In this document: piece by piece, positions 1-11,534 of the stretch
Layout of the letters: every line of letters starts with the position of its first letter
Numbering within the stretch: the stretch's first letter is position 1
Origin: Colias croceus
Lineage: Eukaryota; Arthropoda; Insecta; Lepidoptera; Pieridae
Assembly (NCBI RefSeq): GCF_905220415.1
Contig: NC_059548.1
Span: 6,822,501 to 6,886,500, forward strand
Direction: 5' to 3'
DNA length: 64,000 nucleotides
Translations under genes and position numbers: made by a program
Notes under the pieces: generated by a model
The model's input: only the letters and a program-made list of their open reading frames with translations
Database searches by the model: none
Told to the model about the DNA's origin: nothing

Positions 1-190
1 GTTTTATCCATAGACGTTGTTCCGTAGAACCGCGAACACACGTTGCGTATTATTATAGGCCTAACCGTATTTGGGAATTGGGTCCAATAGATATTTATAA
101 GATGTTATTGTCAGAGGTCTCAAAATGGAGAAATAAACCATCCACGCGAAGACCGACAACCGCGCGGACGGAGTCGCGGGCGTAAGCTAG
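1..190 (+). repeat. Helitron-like repeat, 3' part (cut by window start)
   Basis: The 3' part of a short interspersed repeat. It ends in a GC-rich hairpin (CGCGCGGACGGAGTCGCG) followed by CTAG at 187-190. Bases 1-143 closely match 464-602 of the next copy. A terminal hairpin just before CTRR is the known mark of Helitron 3' ends; assigning this family to Helitrons is an inference. Confidence 0.6.
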
Positions 191-647
191 TATTATAATA
201 AATCTGTAGAAGGGTCAATTCTGTACATTGAAAATAAGTTGAAAATATTGAAAAAATAAATACCAGGGGGTGTTACTGGATCGATACCAAACCCAAATAT
301 GTGTTTAAAAAATTTTTTGTCTGTCTGTCTGTCTGTCTGTCTGCATCACGTGAAAACTAACGGTTCGATTTCGATGAAACTTGGTATAATTATACCTTAT
401 TATCCTGGGCGTATAATAGGATACTTTTTAAATAAAATACGTAGAAAAAAATTAATCTTTTCAGTTTTATCCATAGACGTTGTTCTGTAGAACCGCGAAC
501 ACACGTTGCGTATTATTATAGGCCTAGCCGTATTTGGGTCCAATATATATTTATAAGATATCATTGTCAGAGTTACTCAAAATGAAGAAATAAACCATCC
601 ACGCGAAGACCGACATCCGCGCGGACGGAGTCGCGGGCGGAAGCTAG
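191..647 (+). mobile_element. Helitron-like non-autonomous repeat, near full length
   Basis: A head-to-tail neighbour of the preceding copy. It starts near TATTATAATAAATCTGTAGA, carries an internal TCTG microsatellite (about 318-345) and ends in the GC hairpin and CTAG at 644-647. The same start and end recur at 55.1-55.8 kb on both strands, which defines a unit of about 460 bp. The ORF of 63 codons at 299-490 lies wholly inside the repeat and is not a gene. Confidence 0.6.
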
Positions 648-779
648 TAAATAATAAATACATATAATATGTACATATCAAATTGAACAAAAATATTCAC
701 GTTTTGTTTAGCTCTGATGGGAAGCAATTGGATAATTCCCATTCATTCATCTTCTGTCATGGAGACACGGATTTACAGA

Positions 780-1155
780 GTCGTGACGATTTCCGCGCGA
801 TACACGCAATGTAAACGCGGACAAACGAATCGTGAACGACAAAGGCGACGCGGCAGATAAGCCTCGCTACGTGAGCCGGCCGCGGCCAACAGAACCTTGA
901 ATACAGCGCTCCTTCCCTCGATATAATAATAAACTATTCAGTTCGGCCCGAGCCTTTAACGATTCAACACGAGGAATTTTCTTTATCAAAAAATTCCACC
1001 ACGCGAATTGAAACACGACCGATGCACCCTTTGCGGACACCTACCCAGTGTAACTAGTGCTCACGATTGCTATGACTTCTTATAGTGAAGAGTGTGATGT
1101 TTTGTGCCAATATACACTGTGCCATATTTGTTTCTTTAGTGAAAAGTAAAGAAGG
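780..1155 (+). promoter_or_regulatory. Candidate promoter and 5' UTR exon (possibly of mol)
   Basis: A locally GC-rich block (780-900) is followed by a TATA-like run (ATATAATAATAAA, about 921-933) and an initiator-like TTCAGTTC near 937-944. A donor-like AAGAAG|GTATGG lies at about 1155. The mol coding exon at 14.57 kb begins just after a splice acceptor, so it needs an upstream non-coding exon, and this is the best candidate seen on the plus strand. This is inference only; no transcript is available. Confidence 0.25.
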
Positions 1156-4100
1156 TATGGAACTTGATACAATGGATAATTTTAAGATCATAATTTGATA
1201 TCAATTTCTTGCCAAACTGCATTCAATTTGAATACAAATAACCTGTTTGATCGGAGTTTATAAAAGCACTCCAGTATAATTAGGCAACAAATTTATCTTC
1301 AGATCACGCGCTTGAATGAAGATCAGAAACTTACTTGAGGTTGACAGTATTGAGTTTCTCAGTCCAAAACTAACAGTTTTGTAACATTATACTTTTCTAA
1401 ACAGTTCAATGTTACTTAGTATGATATTAAATTACGCAAGGTCAAATTCATATAAATACATACATTATATAATACATTTCGAGATATTAACAAAGATTAA
1501 TTAATAAAAATAATGCATATATAATATTCAAAGAGTAGAAATGTAATCTTTGCATGTGTTCTTGAACATAATATAATCCAGGAAATAACAGGACCCAAAG
1601 CCACAGATTAGAGAATAGTTACTTCCCAAAGCTTTGTAAGAATATGAAGAGTACGAAGGTTATAGTAATCAATTCCATAGATTCTTATGACGCTGACAAG
1701 ACCGTTTTTAACTCTTGTTAACTTCTAAATTATTTTACTACACATAAGCAATATTTATAAATATATTTTCAAGTTAATCCACTCCTAACACAACTTACTT
1801 GAAAATGCGATGTAACCTCGTTAAATAATGATGTGAATAACATAATTATTATATAAAACATAAACAATTCTTAAGAATAAATTTTAAGTGAGGAACACAT
1901 TCAGTAATTTGTAAGTGTAAATCTAACAATATGGTCTGATTGTCGCTTAAATCCGGGGCGATTGTCTGTAAGGTCGCCTTTGTAGTCACGTCCCAGCCTG
2001 CTTTTATTGATGACTGGCTCGATATGCAAATGCGTCGAAACTCGAAAGCAGTACATGGTATCAATTAGGCTATTATCTGCAGGCTATGTTGGTTAAGTCG
2101 AACGTTGCTTTGTTAATAATTAATATATAATAATTTCTCATTTTTATTATTTGACAGGTTAACGGTAAAACGTAACTCACATAATATTTATTATTTTATT
2201 TTATATATCCTGATAATTTCTGACCTAAGAAGATCTTAATATACATAACAGAAAAAAGCAATCCTGTGTTTAATTCTCAGCGAGTGCAAAACAGTTCAGT
2301 CTACATCGTAGCAAGTAGTAGACCTCCTACGCGCTTAACATAATACAATATAAACGATACATACATTATGTGCCGAGAACTTTCTTTATAATATAGTAAA
2401 TACTCTAACCTACTTTCCTGAAAAAATTTCAGCCAGGATTTAGACGCGAATATCTAACCAATAATTATTATCATTCTACTGTCGTTTAATTTTAATCGTT
2501 ACAAAAAACCACGTAATATGTATTTTTAAATTGTATGTAAACACATGTTCTGATGCTATCGCTGTTTCCTTGGATACCGAACCTATTCACAAAATATAAT
2601 GTTGAAGTTACTATGATGTTTATCTATTATTGTAAGCAGGAAATCCTATACATTGAATGTGTGAGTTTGCTAACGAATTCGCAAATATGCTAATATTTAT
2701 ATGTACAATTTTCGTATGAGACATTCGTGTGATTCACAATAATAACCCATGACTGTGATGAAATAAATTACAATTGAATGCATTAATACGAAGTCGATTA
2801 ATGCCGCATACATATTTAAATTTAAAACACCAATTAATTTCTCAAAACCCTTTATAATTCATATTAAATACTGAAAATGTTTTAAACGTTTGGCACGTGA
2901 GCATACATAACAAAATCATATTTCAAAACTCTTGCTAAAGGAAGAAGAATAATATTTTACAAATTGCACACTTTTTTCATAATACATATCACATTACAGG
3001 GAACACAATGCTACTTTACTGCAATTCAGAATAAAAATTAGCGGAAACTTGCTAACAATCAAACTGCCTACAAAGCTGTGACCTGTTAGCTAATGAAAGG
3101 AAATAGCATCAAAAGATTAAATTTAATTAAATTGAACTTGTTTTGTGAACGTTACTCTATGAAGGTGATTCCAACAATAGACCATTCACTTTTTATTAAG
3201 TGTTAAACTATAATCGTAGATAAAGCTTAATCTTAAAACTGTTAACCTTTCGCTTAATAGATAATATTCATATTAATGTCACTTCCTATATTTTTATTAA
3301 GCAAATCTCTTTGTAATTGAAAAGTAGATTCTTGTCTTTCACATTTCTTTATTTTTATCTTGATAACTTAGCCATTACCCAAATTTTAATGATTTCTTTA
3401 TTCGGAGTTACAAAACCAGGATGATCCAAACCCTTATAATAAAATTCATTTTAATTATAGAACTAAGTCTTACTGTGCAACTGTTATTTTAACTGTATAT
3501 GTCTCTTTATACCAATCAAAATACGAAAAACTTCGTTAATGAATATAGAGTAAGAAGTTGATTAAAATACTCCGATTTACTTACATTAGCTGATATATAA
3601 TGCATTTTTAATGCTCCACCACAGTGCATAGAATGCTCTATAATGATCATTTTAATATCGTATTGAAATTTTAGTTGTTCCGGATGTTTGAAAGGTTGGA
3701 CGGTAATTACTTGCTCACTTGACGAGATAATAAATACCTACCTTGTCTTGATTTTACTGATTTATTTCATAGTTGCATTCGATAGAGCTCTCGTGTCGAT
3801 CACATGTCTTCTACAAACTCTACATTATAATAGAAATTAAACATATATTATTTTAATTATTAATACTATTCTTTAAAATAATAGCTGAAACAATTATACA
3901 ATTTCATGGACAGAAAATAAGGCATTGGAAGATAAAAGCTAAAAATAGTCCGTTCGAAAGGAGGAAATTCGTATTTTTTGTTAAAAAAAAGAGCGACGAG
4001 AGTTGAGGTTTGGACATCCATTACAATATATTTTTTCAATCTTTCCAACAGACACCATGAGTAAGTCTATGTTTGCCCTTAGATATGTAAATATCTTATG

Positions 4101-6199
4101 ACCGTCTTTTACGCAGCTAAACAATCACAATGGATACGGCCTGTATCTCTTTTAAGCTCATTCTTATTTTAACTCGACACAATTAAGTGTGGTTAATGCA
4201 AAGTAGCTCTGAATACGTCATTCGGCCTTTAGACGGCCTCGCAACTGTGACACACTACCGCTACCTCAAGTGAGTACGTTAAACTGGAATATTCGCGGAA
4301 ATTAGGTATGTAGGAAGAACGTCTTCGCGAATTATAAACGTCATTTGCTCACTGCTTAAAATTACAATGACTCTACATTTTACTTATTTTTATTATCAAG
4401 TTTGTGCATTTTTATACCATCCTTATTTATATATACCTGTCAACTGTTTGAATATTACGTTAAATATGTTTCTGTTTATAACATGTCATTGGGTAATAAA
4501 AATCAGATGATTAAACCTGCAAACCAAACCATTCTGAATTGAAAAACTTTATATCGTTTAAATCTCTATTAAAGCAAATACAATTATAATTTATATTTAT
4601 AAATGTCAATAAATTATGTTCATCAAGTTTTGCAGCATTTTTCAGTTTTGCTGAAATCACGTTCGTTGCGCTTCTTAGCAAATGCTGTAGGTAATATCGG
4701 TGGCGCTTGAACAGCCATGTTCTGCTTGTGTAAGAAAACGAGCAATGTGCAAGGTTGCACCGCTTACCATTAGTTTTATTGTCTGGAACTTAAAGTAATA
4801 AAATTTTATTGGAAAATAAGTAAGAGCTCTTTTAGTACTCACTAAGTGGTATAACCAATGAGAATAATGAGGATGACTGTAAAATAGCTATCAACACCTC
4901 CCAGCACCTCATAAAGATAATTTTAAAAAGTTTTTAGATAGCAGGTTTTGTGATAAACTGATATCCCTGCGCGCTCTACATGGCACTACATGGCGCGTAA
5001 AACGGTGTCGAAATTAGCTATGTACTGTAAAATTGTCAGTGTAGTGAAAACATGATCACTTTTCAAAAGTTAAAAATGTGGAAAATATGCCAACTAAAGC
5101 TCAACCACTGCGCATAACCACTAATCTGCGATCACGTGTTTAATGCATTCGGTATCTTACAAGATATTAATTAACCAAACATTATCTGCTCAAACAGGCT
5201 GTAGTATTCTTAATTCTCTGTATGCACCTATCTAATATCTCATTACAGGGCCTTGGCTTGAATACCAACTGTCCGTTGTTATTATGCCGAGCTGTCATTT
5301 GAGAAGGTTGTACCGAAGCACTACTCAATGCGAACATGTTCTATAGTTGTCGGACGCACGCTAATGTCAGCACCGGTCACTTGAAAAATTACTAGTGTTA
5401 CGATTGCTCTGTATAACAGTTTCGATGATTTATTAGAGTTAGCCGTAGCCCGTGAAGTGATTAAGGACTGGGTAACTGACACGAGCGATTTCAATGCTCT
5501 GAATTGATTTTACGAAATGCTCAATATGATGTCGCTAATGATATATGGAGACTAATAACGTTTGAAACGAATGACAGTAATGATATATCAGACATGCTGT
5601 TAATGATATTGCTAGTGTGGAAGTATATCTTGAAATCCAATTACATATTTGTATGTGCATACGTATTATGTACTCTAATGATCAATTTACCTTCTACAAA
5701 TAAGAATAAAACAGCAACAGCTTAATTAAGAACGTCTCCGTTTTCTATTAAAACAATGTCGTATACATACAATTTAATAAAGTAAAAAAAGGTTTTTAAA
5801 GTTATTGAAATCTTAATAAAAAATAACCTTTCATAAGATTTGCATGGAAAGTTTAACGTTAGGTATGTTTCTCTATATTTCCAAAAATAGTCTAACGACG
5901 AAAACAATTTCATAATATTATGAAAATTTGCAGAGTCATCAATTGATTTTTAAGGATGTTTTAACTTTTAAACATTACAAAATATTCGATGACGTTTATA
6001 ACAGATGATGTTCGCGGACTTAGCAAGGTCAAGTTCCGATTGGACCGGAACACGACTGTGTTATATAAGCGCTGCCTCACGAGCCAAACCACATGCCAAG
6101 TACACTACCTAATCGATAATTTATACTTGCTTAAGGAAAATATATTTCATATGTACACCTTTTATTGTTCACATATTTTATAGGATAAGGGTACAATGG
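1156..6199. other. AT-rich intergenic or intronic DNA, nothing recognised
   Basis: Both strands were read for exons flanked by plausible splice sites and for repeat structure. Only short chance ORFs occur, and none has family similarity or local composition like the real exons in this window. It may be the first intron of mol if the candidate promoter near 0.9 kb is real. Confidence 0.5.
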
Positions 6200-6296
6200 A
6201 AGTTTCTTTGCCCGCCAACTTAATAGTTGGGGGGCAAAGAAACTTATATATTATATTAGTTGAATAGCTAATATAATATTAGCTATTCAACTAATA
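6200..6296. repeat. Two adjacent hairpins
   Basis: The first hairpin (6200-6245) pairs AAGTTTCTTTG with CAAAGAAACTT and CCAACT with AGTTGG around TAAT. The second (6254-6296) is a palindrome with perfect 21-bp arms (6254-6274 and 6276-6296) around a single central base; the arms contain TTAGTTGAATAGC. This may be the core of a foldback MITE. No coding content is seen. Confidence 0.7.
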
Positions 6297-6688
6297 GATA
6301 TGCTTTAAACAAAGATATCGACAATTTAGATCAGATAGACGTAGTAAATATTTGATAAGCTTCCGACAAAGTTTGTAAATTGTAGCTATAGGTTATAAAA
6401 CTAATGCAAAGAAAATGCTTAAGCATTGCTGCCAATTTCATTCATAAAATCTTAGTAACTGATATAATAATACGTCCTCATATAGTCAAGGTCCAGACGC
6501 TATTGTAGGTTGCATTAACCGCAGTGTTCTCAATCATTTTTTGCAAGGACAAGGCGAAAACAGAAAAACAAAGCTGTAAACTATAATTTATATACCATGC
6601 CTTGGTTATCTTTTTAATCTTCTCTATAATGATTATACGTGCATTAACGAGTGTATTTTATCCGCATTTATAGATAATATTAGTAGGA

Positions 6689-6810
6689 CTAGCTTCCCCC
6701 CGGGGCTTCGCCCGAATTATATACTAAACCTTTCCTCGAGAATCTATGAAAAACCACATCAAAATCCGTTGCTTAGTTTTAAAGATACATACATGCAGAC
6801 AGTCTTTGCT
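6689..6810 (-). repeat. CTAG-ended interspersed repeat fragment
   Basis: Begins on the plus strand with CTAGCTTCCCCCCGGGGC. This is the reverse complement of the GC-rich, CTAG-terminated 3' end shared by many repeats in this window, followed by the degraded body with its 'AAAATCCGTTGC' type sequence. Confidence 0.5.
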
Positions 6811-9270
6811 TTATACTATGTAGTGATTATGTGCTTTTTATAAAAAGCTTCAATTTTTCATTGAAATTAAATTATACTATAATAAAGTGCTTTCTAGCTA
6901 AAAAATATTCCAGAGGTCATAAATAAAAGCTCCGTGTCATTTTTACAAAGCAGATCAACCGCATTTGTAAATTGTAAGTTTATACAATGTGTCTAGTTCT
7001 TTGTTAAACGATGCTTCAGATATTACGTATATACTGAAACGTAATACCTCGAACCTTTGCTTCAAGTACGATGTGGGTACTTATAATAACTGACATTTGG
7101 ATCAATGGTTCAAGTTAAAAACAGGCAGCTAAACTAAACTCAAACGTGCGACATGAATTGATGCATGAGTGTGTGTCTTTTTTTAATGGCCAACAGCTTT
7201 GCTTATTATTCTTGTGTATTCCACACAATATTTAAAAATCAGATTATAAAACAACTAATAAAAATGTTACACTACTCGTAACTCATGTTAATTAAAATAT
7301 CTATGAAATAATAAAATTGTTTGCGGAAACCAGTTCACACGTTGTTTCACTAACAAAAGCCAAGTATAACTCTTTGCTTATCCGCGCATCTTTTTAGTAG
7401 GATAATTAGGGTCAGCGGGCTTAGGATGCCGAAAGCTATAAAGCCACGTCAATTGTTTATTAACAAAGAACAAGAAACATTGTAGCTATAGATATATTTT
7501 TACTACAATGTAATATCCTAATATCTATTAATAAAATATTAAAATGAATATAAACATTTTTGCTAAAGACACTCTTGTTAACTTCCATTTCAAAAAATCT
7601 TTTATTAGTTAGTGCATTATTATGATAAATTTATATAAAACAATACCTGTTCATAGTAATGCAAGATTCTTTTTTTTATTGTGTCTACAAAATTAGAGCG
7701 CTACACATTCCTCTTGTTATTCAAACCACATAATTCCTCATATAGAGCCATAAACTATAAAATGAAGGTTATGTCTTATGACAAGCCCATATTAGCCTGA
7801 AGACGGTGCCCTTGTAAATGACCGGCCATCACATGACAACAATAAGAAAAAGACTGTAGCGTAAGTTAAAAATAAACCTCCTTAGCTACGTCTTGCCGCC
7901 GAATAGTGCGATAGAGTTACGTACAACGCAGTACGCTAAGTTCCTTTCCCGGCAGGGAAAGTTACCACCGACTTTCGCGTATAGAAAATTATTGAAAATC
8001 GTGCATCGTATCGTATTATATATTATCACAATATATTATACCTTTTCCCTGGTGGTCGTGGCGCTAAACACACGTGGGGATCATATTATATGTGATGGCG
8101 CGTTTTAAGAATGCGATTTTCTCTTTGTAATATTTCAAGACAGAGATCTAATTAATTATTATTATTGCACAAATTAGCTATGAACTTTTACTTAAAGCCT
8201 ACCACCTGTTTTGATCTAAACAGGTGGTAGGCATTATCCATATATTATATTGTTACAAATATATTTCACTTATTAAAATTGAGTGTCATCTTATTAAAAA
8301 AAAAACAATAATTAAAACGTCGCGTAGTAATCATTAAATAATATCATAATTTGATATCAGTCTGTTAGAATAAACAAAGTTCAAGGAGTTTTGCTAAATG
8401 TCGATATCTAAAAATAAGGAAACATGAGAAATTTATACTTAACTAATAAATACTTTGAAGAACGACAATTTAATGATTTGTTTTATAATTTACTCCTTAG
8501 TTTACGCTAAACATTTGATTTTTTAATTAAGTAGTACTTATAACGACAAACTTTATCAACTCATTCGTTAGGTTCAAATTCGCACTCGCAGATCTTAAAA
8601 TACATATAATAAATCTGTTTACTATCATGTACGTGTTAATTAAACTTAATACATGTGTTAATTCTTTAAACTCGTTTATCCTAGCAACATTCTTGGTTAG
8701 AATTTTTTCTATGTTAAAACCGTATATGGCCATGACTTTACTGATACTCGCCCTTGCTATCACGATTATAATCTTTGAAGGTCGTCAGGCATCCGATGAC
8801 GACCTCATTGGAGGCTCAACGACCCCATTCGCTTCCGGGTTAGGGCAACGCCTTATACATTAACATGTCAACTAGACTTCGAATATAATACAGGCTATCC
8901 TTACGTGGGGATAGAACACATTTCAAATTGTCATAAGTGTTCTCGTTTTATTATGATACCAATATTGGGAATTTTGAAAAAAAGTAAAAAAAATTATATG
9001 AAATTTTTTTAGAGATTTGTAAAATAAAACATCGAGGTGTCGGTAATACCACACCTTCCTATAATCGATAATTTAGCATACCACTTATGTGTAATTAGTG
9101 GTTGTCTATTTAAATAATTGTTCGTTAACCGTACTTAATTATAGAGGTGTTTAAGTCTGTGGTAAATTGTCTGTAAATTTATTGTCCTGACATTATGCAT
9201 TGGAAAAGTGTCCGAAAAATTTTCTGAAATTCTGCTTCTGCTACATTTACCAAGCAAATATTATTATTTA
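6811..9270. other. AT-rich DNA with one perfect hairpin, no gene seen
   Basis: No exon-like stretch was found. The ORFs near 7.9 kb and 8.5-8.9 kb have no family features and no splice context. A perfect hairpin lies at 8197-8232. Confidence 0.5.
8197..8232. repeat. Perfect 15-bp-arm hairpin
   Basis: GCCTACCACCTGTTT at 8197-8211 pairs perfectly with its complement at 8218-8232 around a six-base loop. It stands alone in AT-rich DNA. It could be a MITE core or a small-RNA-type foldback; nothing in the sequence decides between them. Confidence 0.75.
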
Positions 9271-9420
9271 CTAGTTTTCTGCCCTCGGCTTCGCCCGCTT
9301 TGTCTAAAACCTTCCTTCCTTTCTCTAAAAACCGTTTCAAAATCCGCAGTGTAGTTTAAAAGATTTAAGCATACATCATACAGACAGAGGAAGCCACTTG
9401 TTTTATACGATCGCGATCGA
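9271..9420 (-). repeat. CTAG-ended interspersed repeat fragment
   Basis: Begins CTAGTTTTCTGCCCTCGGC on the plus strand and continues with TTCGCCCGCTTTGTCTAAAA. The same layout recurs at 58638, so the two are copies of one family in the same orientation. Confidence 0.5.
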
Positions 9421-9704
9421 GCTGAACAAGCATTCAGGAAATCTATGAGTATGTTACTTGTATATAACATTAATAATTTTCGATATAAAATATTTCCTCT
9501 CTGATGTCATCACTTTACATATCTACGTAATACTTATAAGTAAATAATAATCATAACATTTGTTAAATAATGTTTAACAGCACGATATTTAATTTCCTGC
9601 ATTATTAAGTACCCATTTAAAACAGCTAATTATTACACACACACTTTTTAATTTAATTGTGACAATAATTAGAATATGTACAAGTAGTGTATTTTTAGAA
9701 CTGT

Positions 9705-9990
9705 ATCTATACATATAATAAAATCGTAGGAAAGTCAAAACTGTACATTGAATATTTTTTTAAAAGAATACATAATCCATGATCTATAATCGATATAGAA
9801 GCCAAAAACATAGTTTTTAGAATTTTTGTCTGTTTGTCTGTTTGTCGGTTTGTCTGTTTGTCTGTTTGTCTGTATATTTGTCCGAGCTAATCTCGAAAAG
9901 TACCGCATAGATTGACTTCAAATTTTGCATGAATATTACTAACAGGTCGGGTGAGGCTTTTATATACACATTATCATGCTATCACCTCCG
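9705..9990 (+). repeat. Degraded Helitron-like repeat, 5' part with TGTC/TGTT microsatellite
   Basis: The segment from about 9712 (ATACATATAATAAAATCGTA) resembles the 5' end of the repeat at 191-647. It carries a TCTGTTTG microsatellite at about 9826-9872. A GC-rich hairpin with CTAG is not clear downstream, so the 3' end is lost or diverged. Confidence 0.45.
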
Positions 9991-10733
9991 GGGGAGGAGC
10001 TGTGATCCTTTATTTTTCTAACGTATTCCGTGTATTACACAGCGTACAATCTAAAGACTCATGTTTAAATGTTGTTTTTGGGTAAGCCACGCTATTATCT
10101 AGCTTTACACTATAAAAACTACGTCATTTACGTAATTTTGGCAGAGAAACAGTTTAATGAATCTTAGTAGTATAAAGACAAATTTGAAACAGCGCCATCT
10201 ATGAGACTTCATTAAAATCAAATCAATTTACATGTTTAACGCTTCTTGCAAATTTATAATTAAAAACCAAATAATATGATGTTGGTGGGGTTTTTAATTG
10301 TACTTATTTATTTAACTTTTTAACCCATGTCTTCCCAGAGTCCACTTCAGGTGCTTATATTTTATGTGAATATACTAAATAAAATTTTACAAGTGAGGGT
10401 AGATGTTTATTATTTGATGTCAAACAAGACACTATTAACAGTTAATTGTGACATTTAAAAAAATCCTTCTTGCGTTCCCACAAAAGGTAAGTTGTAGCTT
10501 TTATATTTATTCTTTATTCATTAATTATATAGTTAGACTCATGTTTTTAATTAGAATTGAAGTTACGACAAAATAAGAAAATTATGAAATTTTATTTTTA
10601 TGTTTAACTTTTACAAGACTATATTAAACGCCCAAAGAAGGTCACTTTAGTTCTTGATAGAATTTTATTTGTTAGTAGCTTTTTAATAAAATTAGGTAAA
10701 GTAATCTTTTCATTTTTTTTATTTACAGATTCA

Positions 10734-10883
10734 ATGTTCATAAAAATTAACGATTTGCATGAGGATGTAGTAGAAATAAGTATCCTGGCGCGTGGTCAAT
10801 TGTTGACTAAAGTTAATTTCCAACGTATGGTACAATCATTGGAAGAATCTTGGGTAATTTTAGAGGATATTTTTCGGGTATGA
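10734..10883 (+). other. Possible orphan coding exon (49-codon ORF behind a good acceptor)
   Basis: A pyrimidine-rich acceptor (TTTTTTTTATTTACAG, ending 10728) is followed five bases later by an ATG. The 49-codon ORF is unusually acidic and structured for this AT-rich region (…NDLHEDVVEISILARG…) and ends in TGA at 10881-10883. A donor-like GTATGAG overlaps the end. Upstream, AAAG|GTAAGT near 10487 could be the donor of a previous exon. I do not recognise the peptide. It could be an exon of an unseen gene, a transposon remnant or chance. Confidence 0.25.
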
Positions 10884-11534
10884 GAAAAGGGGCAGCCAAC
10901 CATACCAACCGTATCAGCGTGCGTGCGTGAGAATCTACCTACGTTTTAGTACCAAAAAAAATGTTATTTTGAAACGTAAATATTGCATTCACAACTACTG
11001 TACAAGTATGATTTTTAATCGTGCTTTACTGTCATCTGATTGTTTTATTATCGTTATGGCTATCGCGGTACAGATCGTACTGGGATCAGAGTACATATTT
11101 TTTATCAATTGGTGTGGTAATATACGTACCACACCAAGTAAAATATTTACAATCATACCAAATGGATTAACACGGTATGTACATAAGGCGGTCTTATCGC
11201 TTACTAGCGATCTCTTCCAGACTGCCCAAGGTAAGAGATAAAGAATTATACTCATGATCCAGCAATTTTCAACCGAAAAAGAAGTTTTTCTGTAATTGGT
11301 AGTTGTTTCATTTATTTAATTTATATACCTAATTTTACTTTTTATTGCCCATTTGCATTACATTCAGCTTCCATAAAACTTATAAAAATTTTATGTTTAT
11401 TTCTGTCAATAACTTATAAAAATTTTATGTTTATTTATGTAATATAAATACTCTTTTTTAGATATAAATAACAAAAACAACTTTTTTATTAAAATTTAGT
11501 ACCTTGGGAAGATATTATCTATGTGTTAATAGAA

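Noticed and set aside
299..490. 63-codon ORF beginning MCLKNFLSVCLSVC
   Set aside because: Lies inside a Helitron-like repeat and its SVCLSVCL run is just the TCTG microsatellite.
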